NCBI RefSeq assembly: GCF_049243985.1
Contig: NC_135369.1
Coordinates: forward strand, 26,148,765-26,212,764
DNA length: 64,000 nucleotides
From: Paroedura picta
Taxonomy: Eukaryota; Chordata; Lepidosauria; Squamata; Gekkonidae
Direction of reading: 5' to 3'
Both the position numbers and the translations under genes were made by a program. The notes under the pieces were generated by a model that saw only the letters and a list, made by a program, of their open reading frames with translations, searched no databases and had not been told where the DNA came from. Positions within the stretch are counted from its first letter, which is position 1. Each line of letters starts with the position of its first letter. Below, piece after piece: positions 22,879 through 36,500 of this stretch.

Positions 22879-25800
22879 ATTCAAACTGCGCAACATCCCC
22901 CCCCCCCCCCCAGAACCAATGATTGTTAATCCTGCTGCATGGGTTACCTGGATGAAATTCCCTTCATACTCCAGGAACAGGATGGGCCACATGATGCTGA
23001 TGATGGAGGGGAAGAGTTTCTTGAGAGAGGCCTGTGGGGAACAGCCAGGGAGGAGTAGAGAGAGAAGGAAGAACTCTTCACCTTCAAGTTCACCTCTAAA
23101 GCAAGTGGCAAAAGTACCAGGGAAGAACGTGGGGCACATGCCCTTGCCCAAAGTCTTTTGACCGAGGAGATAGCTTTCCAAACACCACGGTGGATAGTGG
23201 TCCTGGAATGCCGTTATCCATGTTATCCTCACCACAACTCTGTGAGATAGGTCAGGCTGAGAATATGTGACTGACTTGAGATTACCCAGTGAGCTTCCCT
23301 GGCAGAGCAGAGATTCAAACGTGGATCTCCCACATCAAACACTCTTATCTGAGGTCTTATACCAGGTGGGCTCTTCTGCACACAAAGCAGAGGCTCAGCC
23401 ACTGAGCCATGCACATGTTTCGCAAGAACATTGGCAGTGGCCATAAACAGAATCAGTTAGGAACCCCAAGGTGGAGTTGCAAAAATAATTTTAAAAATTT
23501 TCAAATATTTATTACATAAAGTGCACTAGTTCAACCTATTAAAAATAGTTATCATAATTTAAAAGCATCACTTTTCTAACTACACATGGAATGCACTCAC
23601 AGTAATTTGACCACTGAGGAAGACCCCTTGGTGTCAAAACGCATTTGGTCCATTCTATGTTGGTTTATTCCATGTGTAATTAGAAATGTGATGCTTTTAA
23701 ATTATGATGACTGTTTTTAATATGTTGAACTAGTGCACTTTATGTAATAAATATTTGAAATTTTTTAAAATTATTTTTGCAACTCAACCTTTGGGTTCCT
23801 AATTTTTCTGGTTAGGTTGGGTTTTGGTTTCCCTTTTTAGTTTTGCATGAACAGAATACGACCATTGGTCCATCCAACTTGGTATTGCCTATTCCAGGGT
23901 CCCCAACTGTGGCGCCCACCAGGTGTTTTTAGAAAGTGGGTGGGGCCAAGTGGGGCTTCTGCCCAGCAATTGGCCATCTGATTGGCTATTGGAGCTTTGA
24001 GAGGCAGTGCAGATTTTTAGAACCATTGCTTTGGCAATAGCTGCCACCACAGCAGAAGGAGCTTCACTGCATGTGTGAAGGTGAGCTGTGGCAGCCATTT
24101 TGTGGCTGGCTCCACCTCTTGTGGCAGCCATTTTGTGGCTCTTTCCATCACCTTGGTTCAAAATTCTAATGGTGCCTGCAGGCTCAAAAATGCTTGTGGA
24201 CCCTTGGTCTGTTTTGACTAACAATGGTTCTCTAAGGTCCCATGGAGAGCTATGCCATTCCCTGAGCGCCAGAATTCCTTATCTTTTGTAATTAGCTGGG
24301 TTGGGATCCCTCAGGCCCTACCCTGCCATCCTCTGGGACCCAAGGCCCTGCTAAGCACAAAACACCTCAAAGGGAAAGCCCTGTGGGGTTCTTACCGGCA
24401 GGTACTGCCCAACGGTGGCATGACAAAGCGCTTGCATATTTGATGTCCTCTCCTTCACCTGAACTGCCAGCTTCTCCACCTCGACAAGGTCATCTGCAGG
24501 TGAGAAACAGAGAGAGTGAATTCATGGCAGCTCCCTCCTACTGTCATGCATAACTGGACGGAAGGGTTGCCAGCTCCAGGTCGGGAAATTCCTGTAGCTT
24601 TGGGGCTGCAACCAGGGGAAAGTGGGATTGGGGGAGGGGAAAGATTTCAGCAGGATAGAATGCCATACAGTCCATCCTCCAGAGCAGCCATTTCTTCCAG
24701 GAGAACTGACCTCTGTAGTCCGGAGATTAGCTTCACCAGGACTGATTCTGTACTTACTATGTTTTTTCCATTGTCGATCCTACTGAATTCAGATCGATTT
24801 GAACCTGGGTCTTCCTCTTTGCTTTCCCCCAAATTGAAACAGAAAGCGTTCTGCACTTGATTGGGGAAGCTCAGAGTGGGGAAGGTGGAAGGGGGTCAGG
24901 TAAAGTCCAGCCGGCATTAAAGGAGTGTGCTTTATTTCTTTTCTTTTGACTGCCGGTGGAGAAGCCAAGTGCAGCACAAGGCTGCTCATCTCTTTCTTCC
25001 CTATCCTGAATGAGCGGCGGCGGCGGGGGGGGGGGGAGGGGAGGGGAGCTGAGCCACCAGCAACCTCACAGAACAAGACAAATTGTGGTATTCTGGAGCA
25101 CTGTCACTTTAAAACAGGTTCCCAGAGGAGGGCAAAAATACATTTTGGGAGGAAAGTCTTGCAACAGGGAACCAGGAAGTCTTTGAACTGACACCCAGCC
25201 AATCAGGGTCAAACTACTTCTCTACCTCAGCAGGCAGGACATTAATCCAGCAAAACAAAGATCTACACTTTAATACTGGGAGCTCTCAAAGTGGCTTTAT
25301 CAATTATCACGAATTATATCCGTTCCTGGATATCGTGGGTGAAAGGTATGGTCACTGCAAATCAATCATGCATGAGGGAAAATTTAAAGCGCCCAAAATC
25401 AAAATGGAAACTGAATTCAGTGTAGACGGGAGGGATTTATTCAGACTGGAAGTGGATAAAAAGCCCCATGCAGATTCGACCCTGGATGCTGGCAACCCAA
25501 ACAGAAGACCAGACAGGCACACCTTTGAGTTGCCTAAATTGTGAGAGATTCCCAAAAGAATGACAATTTGGATGCATTATGGATCTCTTCTGAACTCAGC
25601 TCAGTAACATTTGTGCTCAGGGAAAGAAGGGGCTTTCTCCAGCCCTGATAACCGAGAATCAAACCCGGGACCTTTGGTGTACCAAGCTGGTGCTCTGCCA
25701 CTGAGTTGTGCATGACTTTTAGAAAGTAAAGCAGCTCTCAAAGCAATATTTGCTGCCAGCCCCTCAGTGCTTGCTGGATTCTAGCAACCCCCCTTTCTTC

Positions 25801-27451
25801 CCGCCCCCAGCTCCTCTTGCCCTGTTCTCCGGCCTCTTGACCTCACCATCCACTGTGAAAAGGAAGAGGACGGTGTCAAGCTCGGTCAATGACGGGAGGA
25901 TGGTTTTCACAAAATCTTGTTCAGAGAAAGCAAATTTTGGTCCCTGCCAAGGAAAAGTCAGAAGAAGAAAGCTGTCAAGACGCTCTATGACTTTTGTGTA
26001 TGATACACTGGGCCAAAAATGTGCCAAGTGGAGGGTTCTGTAGGGTGGTGAAGGCATCACTTTCCGTAGTAATGAGCCAAGAATCCAAACAATGTGAGCT
26101 GGATCCCACAGCTCCCAACCACAGAGGGCAGCATTTCCCCCTGCCACGAGAAGCCTCCCCCTGACTCAAGAGACTTTAAAAGAGCCCTGAGCAACAGGGG
26201 AAGTTTCCTTGCGACAGGGCAAGCCCCAAATTAGGGGGCTGGATCTGTGAACTCCTGTCTTAGATTTGTTGGGTTAAGTGTTTGGATATGATTGCTTCCA
26301 GGAGTCAGATCAAGATAGTCGCCCTGTTTGTCTGCCTGTAGCAGTAATAAAAAGCAGGAGTCCAGCAGCACTAACAGAAATTGAGGCAGGGGAGAGCCAG
26401 TTTGGTGTAGTGGTTAGGAGTGCGGACTTCTAATCTGGCATGCCAGGTTCGATTCTGCGCTCCCCCACATGCAGCCAGCCGGGTGACCTTGGGCTCGCCA
26501 CAGCACTGATAAAACTGTTCTGACCAAGCAGTGATATCAGCACTCTCTCAGCCTCACCCACCCCACAGGGTGTCTGTTGTGGGGAGAGGAATGGGAAGGT
26601 GACTGTAAACAGCTTTGAGCCTCCTTTGGGTAGGGAAAAGCGGCATATAAGAACCAACTTTTCTTCTTCTTCTTCTTCTTCTTCTTCTTCTTCTTCTTTC
26701 AGGACTCATGGCTCGTATCTGAAGAAGTGAGCAATGACTCACGAAAGCTCATGCCCTGCCACATTTTGTTAGCCTTTAAGGTATGACTGGACTCTTCCGT
26801 TCTCTACTGCTTCAGGAGTCAGGGTTCCATTTTGGGTTCCATTTTGGGTTCTATGGAAGTCTATAGAGAAGAGCCCCTTTCTCTGTTGGTTGCCCTGTCC
26901 CCCATTCTCCTCTCCATTCACTCACCTGTGCTATGAGGTCAGCCTCTCTGTTAAACATTTCACTGTGATCCCCAATAAGAAAGCCCCGTACGTCGTTGAT
27001 GTCTGCACCACAAATCGATAAAAAAAGGTTCTTATAACCTCCATAAAAGAAGGGATCTCCCACACCCTCACCTTGGCCTTCACCATGGGAGGAGGCTGAA
27101 GTCGGTTCCCAGGTCCTCATTCGTTCCTTATTAATGAATTCAACCAAAAGCATTGAGGAGAGTTTCAGACCCCAAAATAAGGTTTGGACCACCAAACGTC
27201 ATACACCCTCATGTTCAACTTCAGCCTCCTCAACACGGGCCTCTTTTCATTTCAAGCTCTTCTTAATTGTCCATAGCCTACTCTCTCCCCCCCTTTCTTA
27301 GCGTATTCTATATAACAAAGCTAGTAAGAAAAGGTATTTCTATCTTTCCTTTCCTTTAATGAATCCATTGTTATAGCCCAAGAGCTCCTATTGATAGGCC
27401 GGATAAGAAAATAAACTAAATAGCAATGTCATCATCATCATCATCAGTATT

Positions 27452-27529
<78 letters not shown>

Positions 27530-30500
27530 ACCATCCCTCTTTGCGTCAAGGCTCAGGGCAGTATGCAACATAGATTTCTACAATAATGTTAAAATCAGAA
27601 TATAAAAACTATAATAATAAATAATGGTAAAACACTCTATCCCAGTGCTCCATCTCCATATATTTGAGTGGTGTGAGGGTGTCTCAGGAGGGTGTACAGT
27701 CTGTTTGTGTCCTGGCCTCAGCCGTATGCCTGGTGGAAGAGCGCCATTTTGCAGACCCTGCAGAACTTGGATAGTTCCATCAGGGCCTGCATCTCTGCCA
27801 GAAGTGTATTCTCCCAGGCAGGAATATGTTTAATAAGAACTGACAAAAACTTTCAGCTTCCTTTCCAGCCAATCATTCAGCAACCCTTTGTGGGGAAGGT
27901 AATGTTGCCATATCGTGTCCCAAAGCAGAGATCCAGCACTGTCTGACTGAAATAAACAGGGAACATTTTAATAAACCATGTTCTAAGGTGCTAGGCCTTC
28001 CTGTTGCACAGTTAAAAAACCTGTCCTTCCTTGACGGAATATCAGTTCTTCTAATGGGACAACATTCAATTGAACATTCAATTGAACATTCAATTCAATT
28101 GGCACCATGAAAACCTCAAAATATAATGGCAAAGAGTAACCAAAGCTATGCCAGGGTGCCCTACCCACACCCAAAACGTCTCTTCCCATTATGCAGTTCC
28201 TTTTCCCTTGGAGGGGGGGGGACTCACCTGCCCCAAAGGTGGGCATGCACTCTGCTCCATCCATGATGGCAATGATGCCCAGTGTGTGCCACCCGACCAT
28301 GTACACATAGGCCTTCTTCTGTAGGCTGGGGGAGGAAGGAACAAAAGTTAGGAAGAAAATAATTTATTGATATATTTAGCCCTTGTTTTTTCTCCAATGG
28401 GGATCCAAAGCAGCTTACAATACTGTTCTTCCAGCCAATAATACCCTTGTGAGGTAAGTTAAACAGAGAGTATGTGACTGGCCCAAGGTCATCCAGTAAG
28501 TGCCCATAGCAGTGTAGGGATTTGAACCTGGGTCTCCCAGACCCAAATCCAGCACTTCAACCACTACACTATGTTGTCTACACAAGTGGAGACACTCAAA
28601 CCACTGGGATGCTCTGTGTATGATTGTGGAGGTGTCTCCATTCTTTGCATGACAGCGAGAATCCCTTTATTACTTCTTGAGCTCACCTGGTTCCTGCTTG
28701 CTTCACCAGGGCTGCAATCTTCTTACTGTGGCTATAGGTGACCTTGTGGGCCCGTTCATAGGTGCGCAGGATCTCCAGAAGACACCTGGGAGAGGAGAGG
28801 GTTTTTTGAGAGAGGCACCTAGGGTTGCCAACCTCCAGGTGATGGCTGCAGATCTTCCATGATTACAAAGGCTCCACCCCAAGATATCCAGGAGATAGCA
28901 ACCCCATAGCCAACACCGCTAGACTACTGTCTTCGGCCATGCAGGATTCCCCTTGACAACATCTACTCACTTCTCTGAGATCTCGCTGTCCTTGGAAACA
29001 GTCTTATGGGCCGCCAGGAGCAGAGTCTCCAGGAGAACCTTTGTGGCACTGCCGCCCTTCATCCGTGAGGAGCCAGTGATGCCTTCCGGCTGAGGAAGGG
29101 AGAAAGCACAGTGGATGGAGACACACCCACCCCTGGTTCTTTGAACATGAGAGGCTGCCTAAGATGGAGTCGCTTTGCTACACTGACAGATTTGCTCCAG
29201 CGTAAGCTTCCGTGGGCTAGAACCCACATTGCCAGATGCAGCACGTTAAGTGACTGGCTGTTTGGTCAGCTGGTCATTTCTCAGATGGTGCTGGTGGGTA
29301 AGGGATGATCTGTGGATGGCTCTGTTGGAGCATCTAATGGAGCTAGGAGAAGATGACCCACCCAGCTGAGCGACAGGGCAGAGATGGGTGTGAAGACACA
29401 GCTAAAGAAAGGGAGGGTGGGGAAGAAGCAGAGAGGAGCTGTAGAATCTCTCTCTGGCCTTTCCTCTCTTGGCACTTGCTCTTGGGTGGTGGTTGGGCTA
29501 CCAAGCTCTTGGTTGGGAAATACTGGAGATTTTGAGGCTGGAGCCTGAGGAAGGCGGGGCTTAGAATCATAGAATATCAGAGTTGGAAGGGACATCCTGG
29601 GTGATCTAGTCTGACTCACTGCACTTTGCAGGACACCACCCTATTGCTCATCCACTGCAACCTGCCACCCCCATGAACCTTCACAGAATCAGCTTGGGGG
29701 AGAGGGAGTTACTTTTGTAGGGAATAATGGAGGCCACATCCCAGAAGTGGCCATTTTCTCCTGGTGAAGTGATTCCTGTCAACTGAAGATCAGTTGTAAT
29801 AGCGAGAGATCTCCAGCCACTACCTGGAGGTTGGCAACCCTAGGTAGTGGATCTGTATAAAGCACCTCTTTGCCTATCCCTGTACTTACATGTTTGCAAA
29901 TGAAGCAAATATTACCTGCTTCTCCGGTGCCCTGAAATCCAAAGAAAAGCAACCCAGTATTGTTCTTCGGACTTCTCACTGCTTGAAAAAGTGGGTCGTC
30001 ATAACTATATGTTCAAGCATGCTTCTCCATGCTGAGTGACCACACAATCTCATGTGGGATTTCTCAGCCAGTTCTAGCCAGGTGGACATCAAAACTAAAT
30101 ACTTTTAAAGTTGCAACATGCTCCCTAAATGTCCTTTCCTGGATATGAAGAGAGAGGTAGGATAGGGAAAGTAAGACCTTCCTCCAAAGAAGCCCTCCTT
30201 GTGGTGGGACATAACTTAGGGCAAGATTGGGTAGATTTCAAAGCAGCTTCCTTCCAGGGAGAGAATGGCTGATCAGGGGCTCAAGCCAAATGGAACTAGG
30301 CTAGACCCCCATGGAGGGTCAGCCCTTCTTTCTCTCAGGGGTGGCATCTGTTCTTTGAAATCCACCAAATACTGCCCTCCATTGTATCCTACCACAAGTA
30401 GAGTTTCTTTGAGGGTGATGGTGGCTACCGAAGGCAAAGACCTCATAAGGGAGTGTGCTGGGGAGCAATGAGGGATTTTTGTTGGGAAGAGTGGGTCTTT

Positions 30501-33500
30501 CTCAACCCAAACAACTTATCTCCTAGCTTCTGAGGGTGACTGTGCCTCGCCCACTTGCGTAAGGGCTGATTGCCCAAGCTGAGAGTGAGGGTGGACTGGC
30601 AGATGGAAATGGTACAGCTGCCAAACTTCCCCTCCAGATGTCAACCTCTGCTACATGTGAGGATCTCAAATACATCCAGAAGCCACCAATGCTGCCCCCA
30701 GATAACCTGGATGGAAATTCATAGCAGGAAGGCATCCCTCCCCCATTGTGCACCCGCTCATCACCTACCCCCACTGCAGGGTTGAGGATGAAGGCTTTAT
30801 GGGATTCCTGCAGCTTCTCCATCCGCTCGGCCACCTGTCGGAAGGTGGAATGAAAATCCTCAATCTTCTCATTCCTGTGGGGAGATGTGGGGTCTGAAAG
30901 ACAAACTCAACTAGGCCACAATATGACAGCCTTTTAAGGGGGCTCTCCATCCTCTGCAGCCCTCACCTCAATAAGATCTGCCTCAGTTTTCAAAAGATAT
31001 TGTTAGTTTCTTTAGTTGAAGTGAGAGAACCACTGTGGGGTAGGGGATAGAATGCCAGACTATCACATGGGAAATGCAGGTTGCAGTCCCAGCTCCATCT
31101 CTGAAACTCCCTGGGTGACCTTGGGCTAGGCCGCCAGTCACAAACGCTCAACTTAACCTACCTGACTGGGTTGTGAAGATAAAAAGGGGAATGATGTAAG
31201 GCACTTTGAGTCCCCATCACAGAGGAAATCAGGCATTTGTGATGTAAATATGTGAATGTGGCACTTCATATGAAGAAGAAGAGTTGGTTCTTATATGCCG
31301 CTTTTTCCTACCCAAAGGAGTCTCAAAGCGGCTTTCCCCTCTCCACAACAGATATCCTGTGAGGTACAAGAAGAGTTGGTTCTTATATACCAGTTTTCTC
31401 TACCCAAAGGAGTCTGAAAGCGGCTTACATTCGCCTTCCCTTTCCTTCCCCCACAACAGACACCCTGTGAGGTAGGTGGGGCTGAGAGTCCTGATGTGAC
31501 TGCTTGGTCAGAACAGCTTTATCAGGGCTATGGCGTGGAATAAAATGGAGGTTTGTGGTACTCAGTTTTCAGCACCTCTTCCAGGCTGAAGGGGCCTGTT
31601 CAACACACCTTGCCTTAAGGCCCCCAAAGCCAACTCTGGCCCTGAGTTCCAGGATCAAGGAAGATCTCAGATCCTAAGCTGTTGTCCCAGTCAACCCTTC
31701 TGTGCTTCCTTACCTGGCCATCGAGACTGGGTTGAATCCCACCAGCACTGGAACAAAGATGTCCAGGTTGTTCATGCAGAAGTCTAGCTGGCCAGCCACA
31801 TAGGGAGCCTGTCAAAAGCCAAACCAAGCCAAGACAGTCAAACAGTCAGGCACCATCTTGCTCTCCTTCTCCTTCCCAGCTGCAAATAGATACTGATACT
31901 GATAATGATACAAGGCAATATCATGATGGCCCCAGCCACACACGTAGCCTCCACCACCCATAATACCATACCCAGGAATGTGTATCCCATTTCTCCACCC
32001 ATATTTCCTTTGATAAATCTGTATCCCCAATATGGGAAACTCAGAAATTGTTGCATGCCCCAGAAGGCAACATCATCTGTCATATGTGCAAGAGGACTGT
32101 GCTATGGCCAAGTTATCCAAGGTTCTTTTCCTCCCCATACTACCTTTGAGGCAGGCCAGGCTAGGCAGGCTAGGTTGGGGGCAAGGGGATCAGAAGTGGT
32201 GGTCAATGGGGAGATGAGAAGGAGCTGAGTCCAAGGGGAAGGAAGCACTTCCTTGGTCTGGGCACACATTCCCTCTGCCATGTCCTTTCAGAAAAGGTCA
32301 TGGGCAGATCTGCTCTTCAGGCTAGCTGCATTCTTTCCAAGATTAGGGACTCCTTACCATTCTCCCTGGCCCTAATGAGGAGGCTTGAACAGCACCTTCT
32401 CTCCCCTCCCCAAGCCCTAAAGGAGCCACTCACAGACAAGCCACAGGAGATCCCAAAGAAAATGACCTTCTTCTTCCCTTCGCAGACCTGAGTGAGAAAA
32501 GGGTGGACCAGGAGATGTCATTGGTTTCCAGAAAGCATCTGCTTCACCAACCCTCCTCGCCTCTCTAGGAGGGGTCCTACATCTTGTTCCAGGCATGGAG
32601 GACCTACCATCTTTGCTGTACAGTGTGTTGAGGGAGAAGGTGTGGAACTCCCTGCCACGTTCCTCCCCATCACTGTGTTGTGTACCTGATGATGTGGTGT
32701 GGTAAGCAATACTCCAGATTACTTCTTGGAATCCTTATAGCAAGGATCAAATATGTGAACACAGATGAATACTGAATCAGACCCTGGTCCATCAAGGTCA
32801 GTGTTATCTACCCAAACTGACAGCAGCTCTCTAGGGTCTCAGGTGGAGGTCTTTCACAACACCTACCTCCTGGTTTTAAACTGGAGATGCCTTGGATTGA
32901 ACCAGGGACCTTCTGTATATCAAGCATTCTCTACCACGGAGCCACACCCCTCCTACCCTTTTGTCAGTGTTGCCAGCCAGTTGCAACTGATCTATGACAA
33001 CCCCGTAAGGTTTCCAGAGCAAGAGACATTCAGAAGTGGTTTGCCATTCATCGCTTGGCTCTGTGTAACGACCATGGTATTTTTGGTGGTCTCATACAAA
33101 TACTAACTAGGGCCAACCTCTCTTAGGTTTCAAGATCGGATGAGATTGAACAAGCCAGGTCATGCAAGTGGCTCTACTACTGTTTGCACTTTTTGTGTGT
33201 GGCAACTTTGGGCCAGCTACTTCTGTCTTTCTGAAAACAGGCCTTTGCTTGTTGGGACCTACATGGGACAATATAGAACCAATCAGTTCTGCATGGGAAA
33301 GGCAGCAAGTGTCCCCAGGGTTACCTCCAGGGCCTTCTTGCTCAGGATCTATACTATAGGCAAGCTTATCTGTAGACCACTTCTGGGGATCAAAAGGCCT
33401 GCTTGGGTCTAGATGCTGCTTGACTCCTTTAGGTCTTACACATACTTCATCTCAATAGCCTCACCTTGTTCAGATCTTCTATGCCAAGGAGTGCATTGTC

Positions 33501-36500
33501 CTCCGGACCCTCCTGCGATGCTACAAGAGACCTGTGAGAAGAGAAGGCCTGTGAAGGCCTTTACAGTCCCTCAGACATGGAGTTCCATAGCCCAGAACCC
33601 CAGCCAACCCATCATGCACAAAATGGAATCCCTTCTCCAATTGATACAAATCTAAGAAAATCTGATATATGGGGGTGGTTTGGTTATTTCATCCTCTCCT
33701 AAATTTAGATCTGGAAATTGTCCTGGAGAGTTAAAAATTCTATCCACTTGAACATGTGACATGCAAACTAGTTCTGCAATTTGTAGCTGGTCTTCATTAG
33801 ACTGGAGTCTTTCAAGTCCAGTTACACTGTCAAAGCGTGAACAGTGGAAGGCTTTGGTAACTATAAATAATAATGAGCACAGTAACAGCATTAAAAATAG
33901 ATGCAATCAGCATTGTTACATTGGGGCCTTCCATAAGCCAATCAAGTACAAACACTACAGCTGGATAATAAGAGGACACATCGCTGAACTCATATTTTTC
34001 ACCATACTTTCACCAACATTAGTCAGAGAGGCATAACTACCACAATTAGAGTGGTGAATAAGAAAATGCTGAGTCAATAATCATTGCTGCTGCTTCTTTT
34101 CCTTTTATCCTTTAGCTGGTGATTGGTGGAGCAGGTTGTCATCTCAGCCAATACACTGCTGGTTTTTTTGCCTTATTTATATGTTTCCACTCTTGGTGGT
34201 AGTAGTTTTGGCCATGTGGATAGTCAATCGCTGGCTTCTAAGGTCTTCCTCGATCTGTTTAAGCCACGTTTTCTTTGGTGCCAGTTGTTGGCTCTTCCAT
34301 TCAGTTGGTCATTTTTGCCAGAGGAGTTTATGAGGCAGTCTGCTGGTGTTCATTCTGCAGACATTGCAGTCTGCGCTTTTGGAATTGTTCTTCGATTTGT
34401 GGCTGGTTGTCACATTTTGTCCGAATTGTCTCATTTCTATTATGATCACATAGAGAGACACCCAGAATCTACCACAGGCATTGCATTTGAAAGGTCTCGA
34501 GTTTATGTCAGGTTTTTGTAAAGTCCATGTTTGGTGTCATAATTTAAATTTTTCAGCCAGTAGTCCACTTCTCACCAGCACCCTGGTTCCCTATTGCTGA
34601 AGCATCAGCTGCCCTGGATTCGGTAGCATTATTAATTTCATTTATCATTGGATTCACCAGAAATTGATTCTTTTTCTGAGAAGAAAATTAAGCCATGACT
34701 CCAGGAACTCCCATACACACTGCAGCCCAGATGGCTATCCTGGTTTTACTCAGTGTTGATTCTCTTCTGAAAACACTGTCTATTAATCATAGAATCATAG
34801 AATCATAGAGTTGGAAGGGGCCATACAGGCCATCTAGTCCAACCCCCTGCTCAACGCAGGATCATCTTCTGTCCAATCCAATCCACTGATGACACAAACT
34901 GTAGCAAAAGCTGTCTGTAACAGACCCAACACAATCATGCTTTTCTGACTGAAGATGAAGTATCTGTGCAATCCACTCCAGTTCACCCAGATGTTACCAG
35001 AAACATTCAAGTATGAGAAGAAGCAAGGGTTCCTCAGGCACTGCTTCCACCCTCTAGTCTAGAAGGCAACCTTGGGAGAAACACCACCACCTCTGAGAAG
35101 TCACTGTCCTGGCAAGGGTGAGTCAGCTGTCCTGCGGCCACTCTAGCTTCCCATTTATTTATCATTGTAGGGCTTGCTCCACCACCCACTTCTCCAACTA
35201 GCAGGGGCAAACCCACAAATGGAGGTAACATATCTCACATACCAGATTAGCAACCCCTGCAAGCCCCACGTAGCCATTTTCTTCCCCTTACCTGTCTCCC
35301 CCAGCAATGATGTAAGTGTATTGTGGCAGCTGTCCCAGGCCCTTCAGAAGCTTGTTAAAAGACACCTAGGAGAGATGGAAAGATAGACAGCCAATGAAAT
35401 GAGAAGGCTATACTAACCCCATGCATTCCTCCTAAGGCAGTCAGGGGTCTACCATTCAACAGGTCTTTGTGGACAAGCTAACAATTCCCTTCACATCCAT
35501 ACACTTGCTAAACCTTTCAAGAACATATTTATTTAAATATTTATACCCCATCTTTTTTTGAAGCTCAATGTGATTTACAAATCTAAATTTGGGGGGATTT
35601 CTGCACCTGTTAAATGTAGCATTGTATTTATTCTATGAAGACGCTGCATTCCAGCTGCTCCGCATGACATTGCCAACCTCCAGTGTGCGGCCAGCAAACT
35701 GCTTGCTATATCGTCAGTTTCATCAACTAGCGCTTTAAAATGGAGAATGTAGCCAGCTGTTTACTGCCCAGACAATGCTTGTTGGCGACGTCGTATGGTG
35801 GAATATAACGACAACGAAAAGTGAGCATTTAACTATTTTTAACGGGTGCGGAAATCCCCCTAGTTTGCCTAGGGCACCAAAACCCTTCAGCCAGCCCTCT
35901 CCATTGAATTAGATTCAGTGGCTGAGATAGCTAATCAATTCCCTTGAGTCTTGCTATTGACCTATTTGCTGGTTTTATGGGACTTCCATGCACAGTTGCA
36001 CTTTTAAAAATATGATTGTTAGCATATTTTACATTTTGACTTGATGGCTGCCTTAAAGATCCATAATGGGAGGAAATGCACCATAAAAAAAGCACTAAAG
36101 AAATAAGATATTCTGTATCTGTTCGATTTGCTCGTTATATCCTTGTGTTTTGGATCTGTATGATACAGAAGTTCCAAACCTCTTCCTCCATGAGAGCCAC
36201 TTCTGGATAATGAAAAATATCCTGAGTTACTAACCCAATACACATAGATATTTTTAAAATTCCCTGTTAATGTATGAAGTTCTAGGGCTGCACAAACTAC
36301 CCAGCTTCTGATGGTAGTTCCCAGTCTCCAGATTGGGAAAGACCTAGATTTTAGGGGTGGAGCCTAAGGAAGTCAGGAAGTGATTAAGGAAGGCAGGGAG
36401 CGGGGTAGAATGCCCGACAGCCCACCTTCCAGAACAGCCTCCCTGGAAACCGATCTCTGTTCAGTAGTAATCCCAGGATATCTCCAGCCACCCCCTGGAG

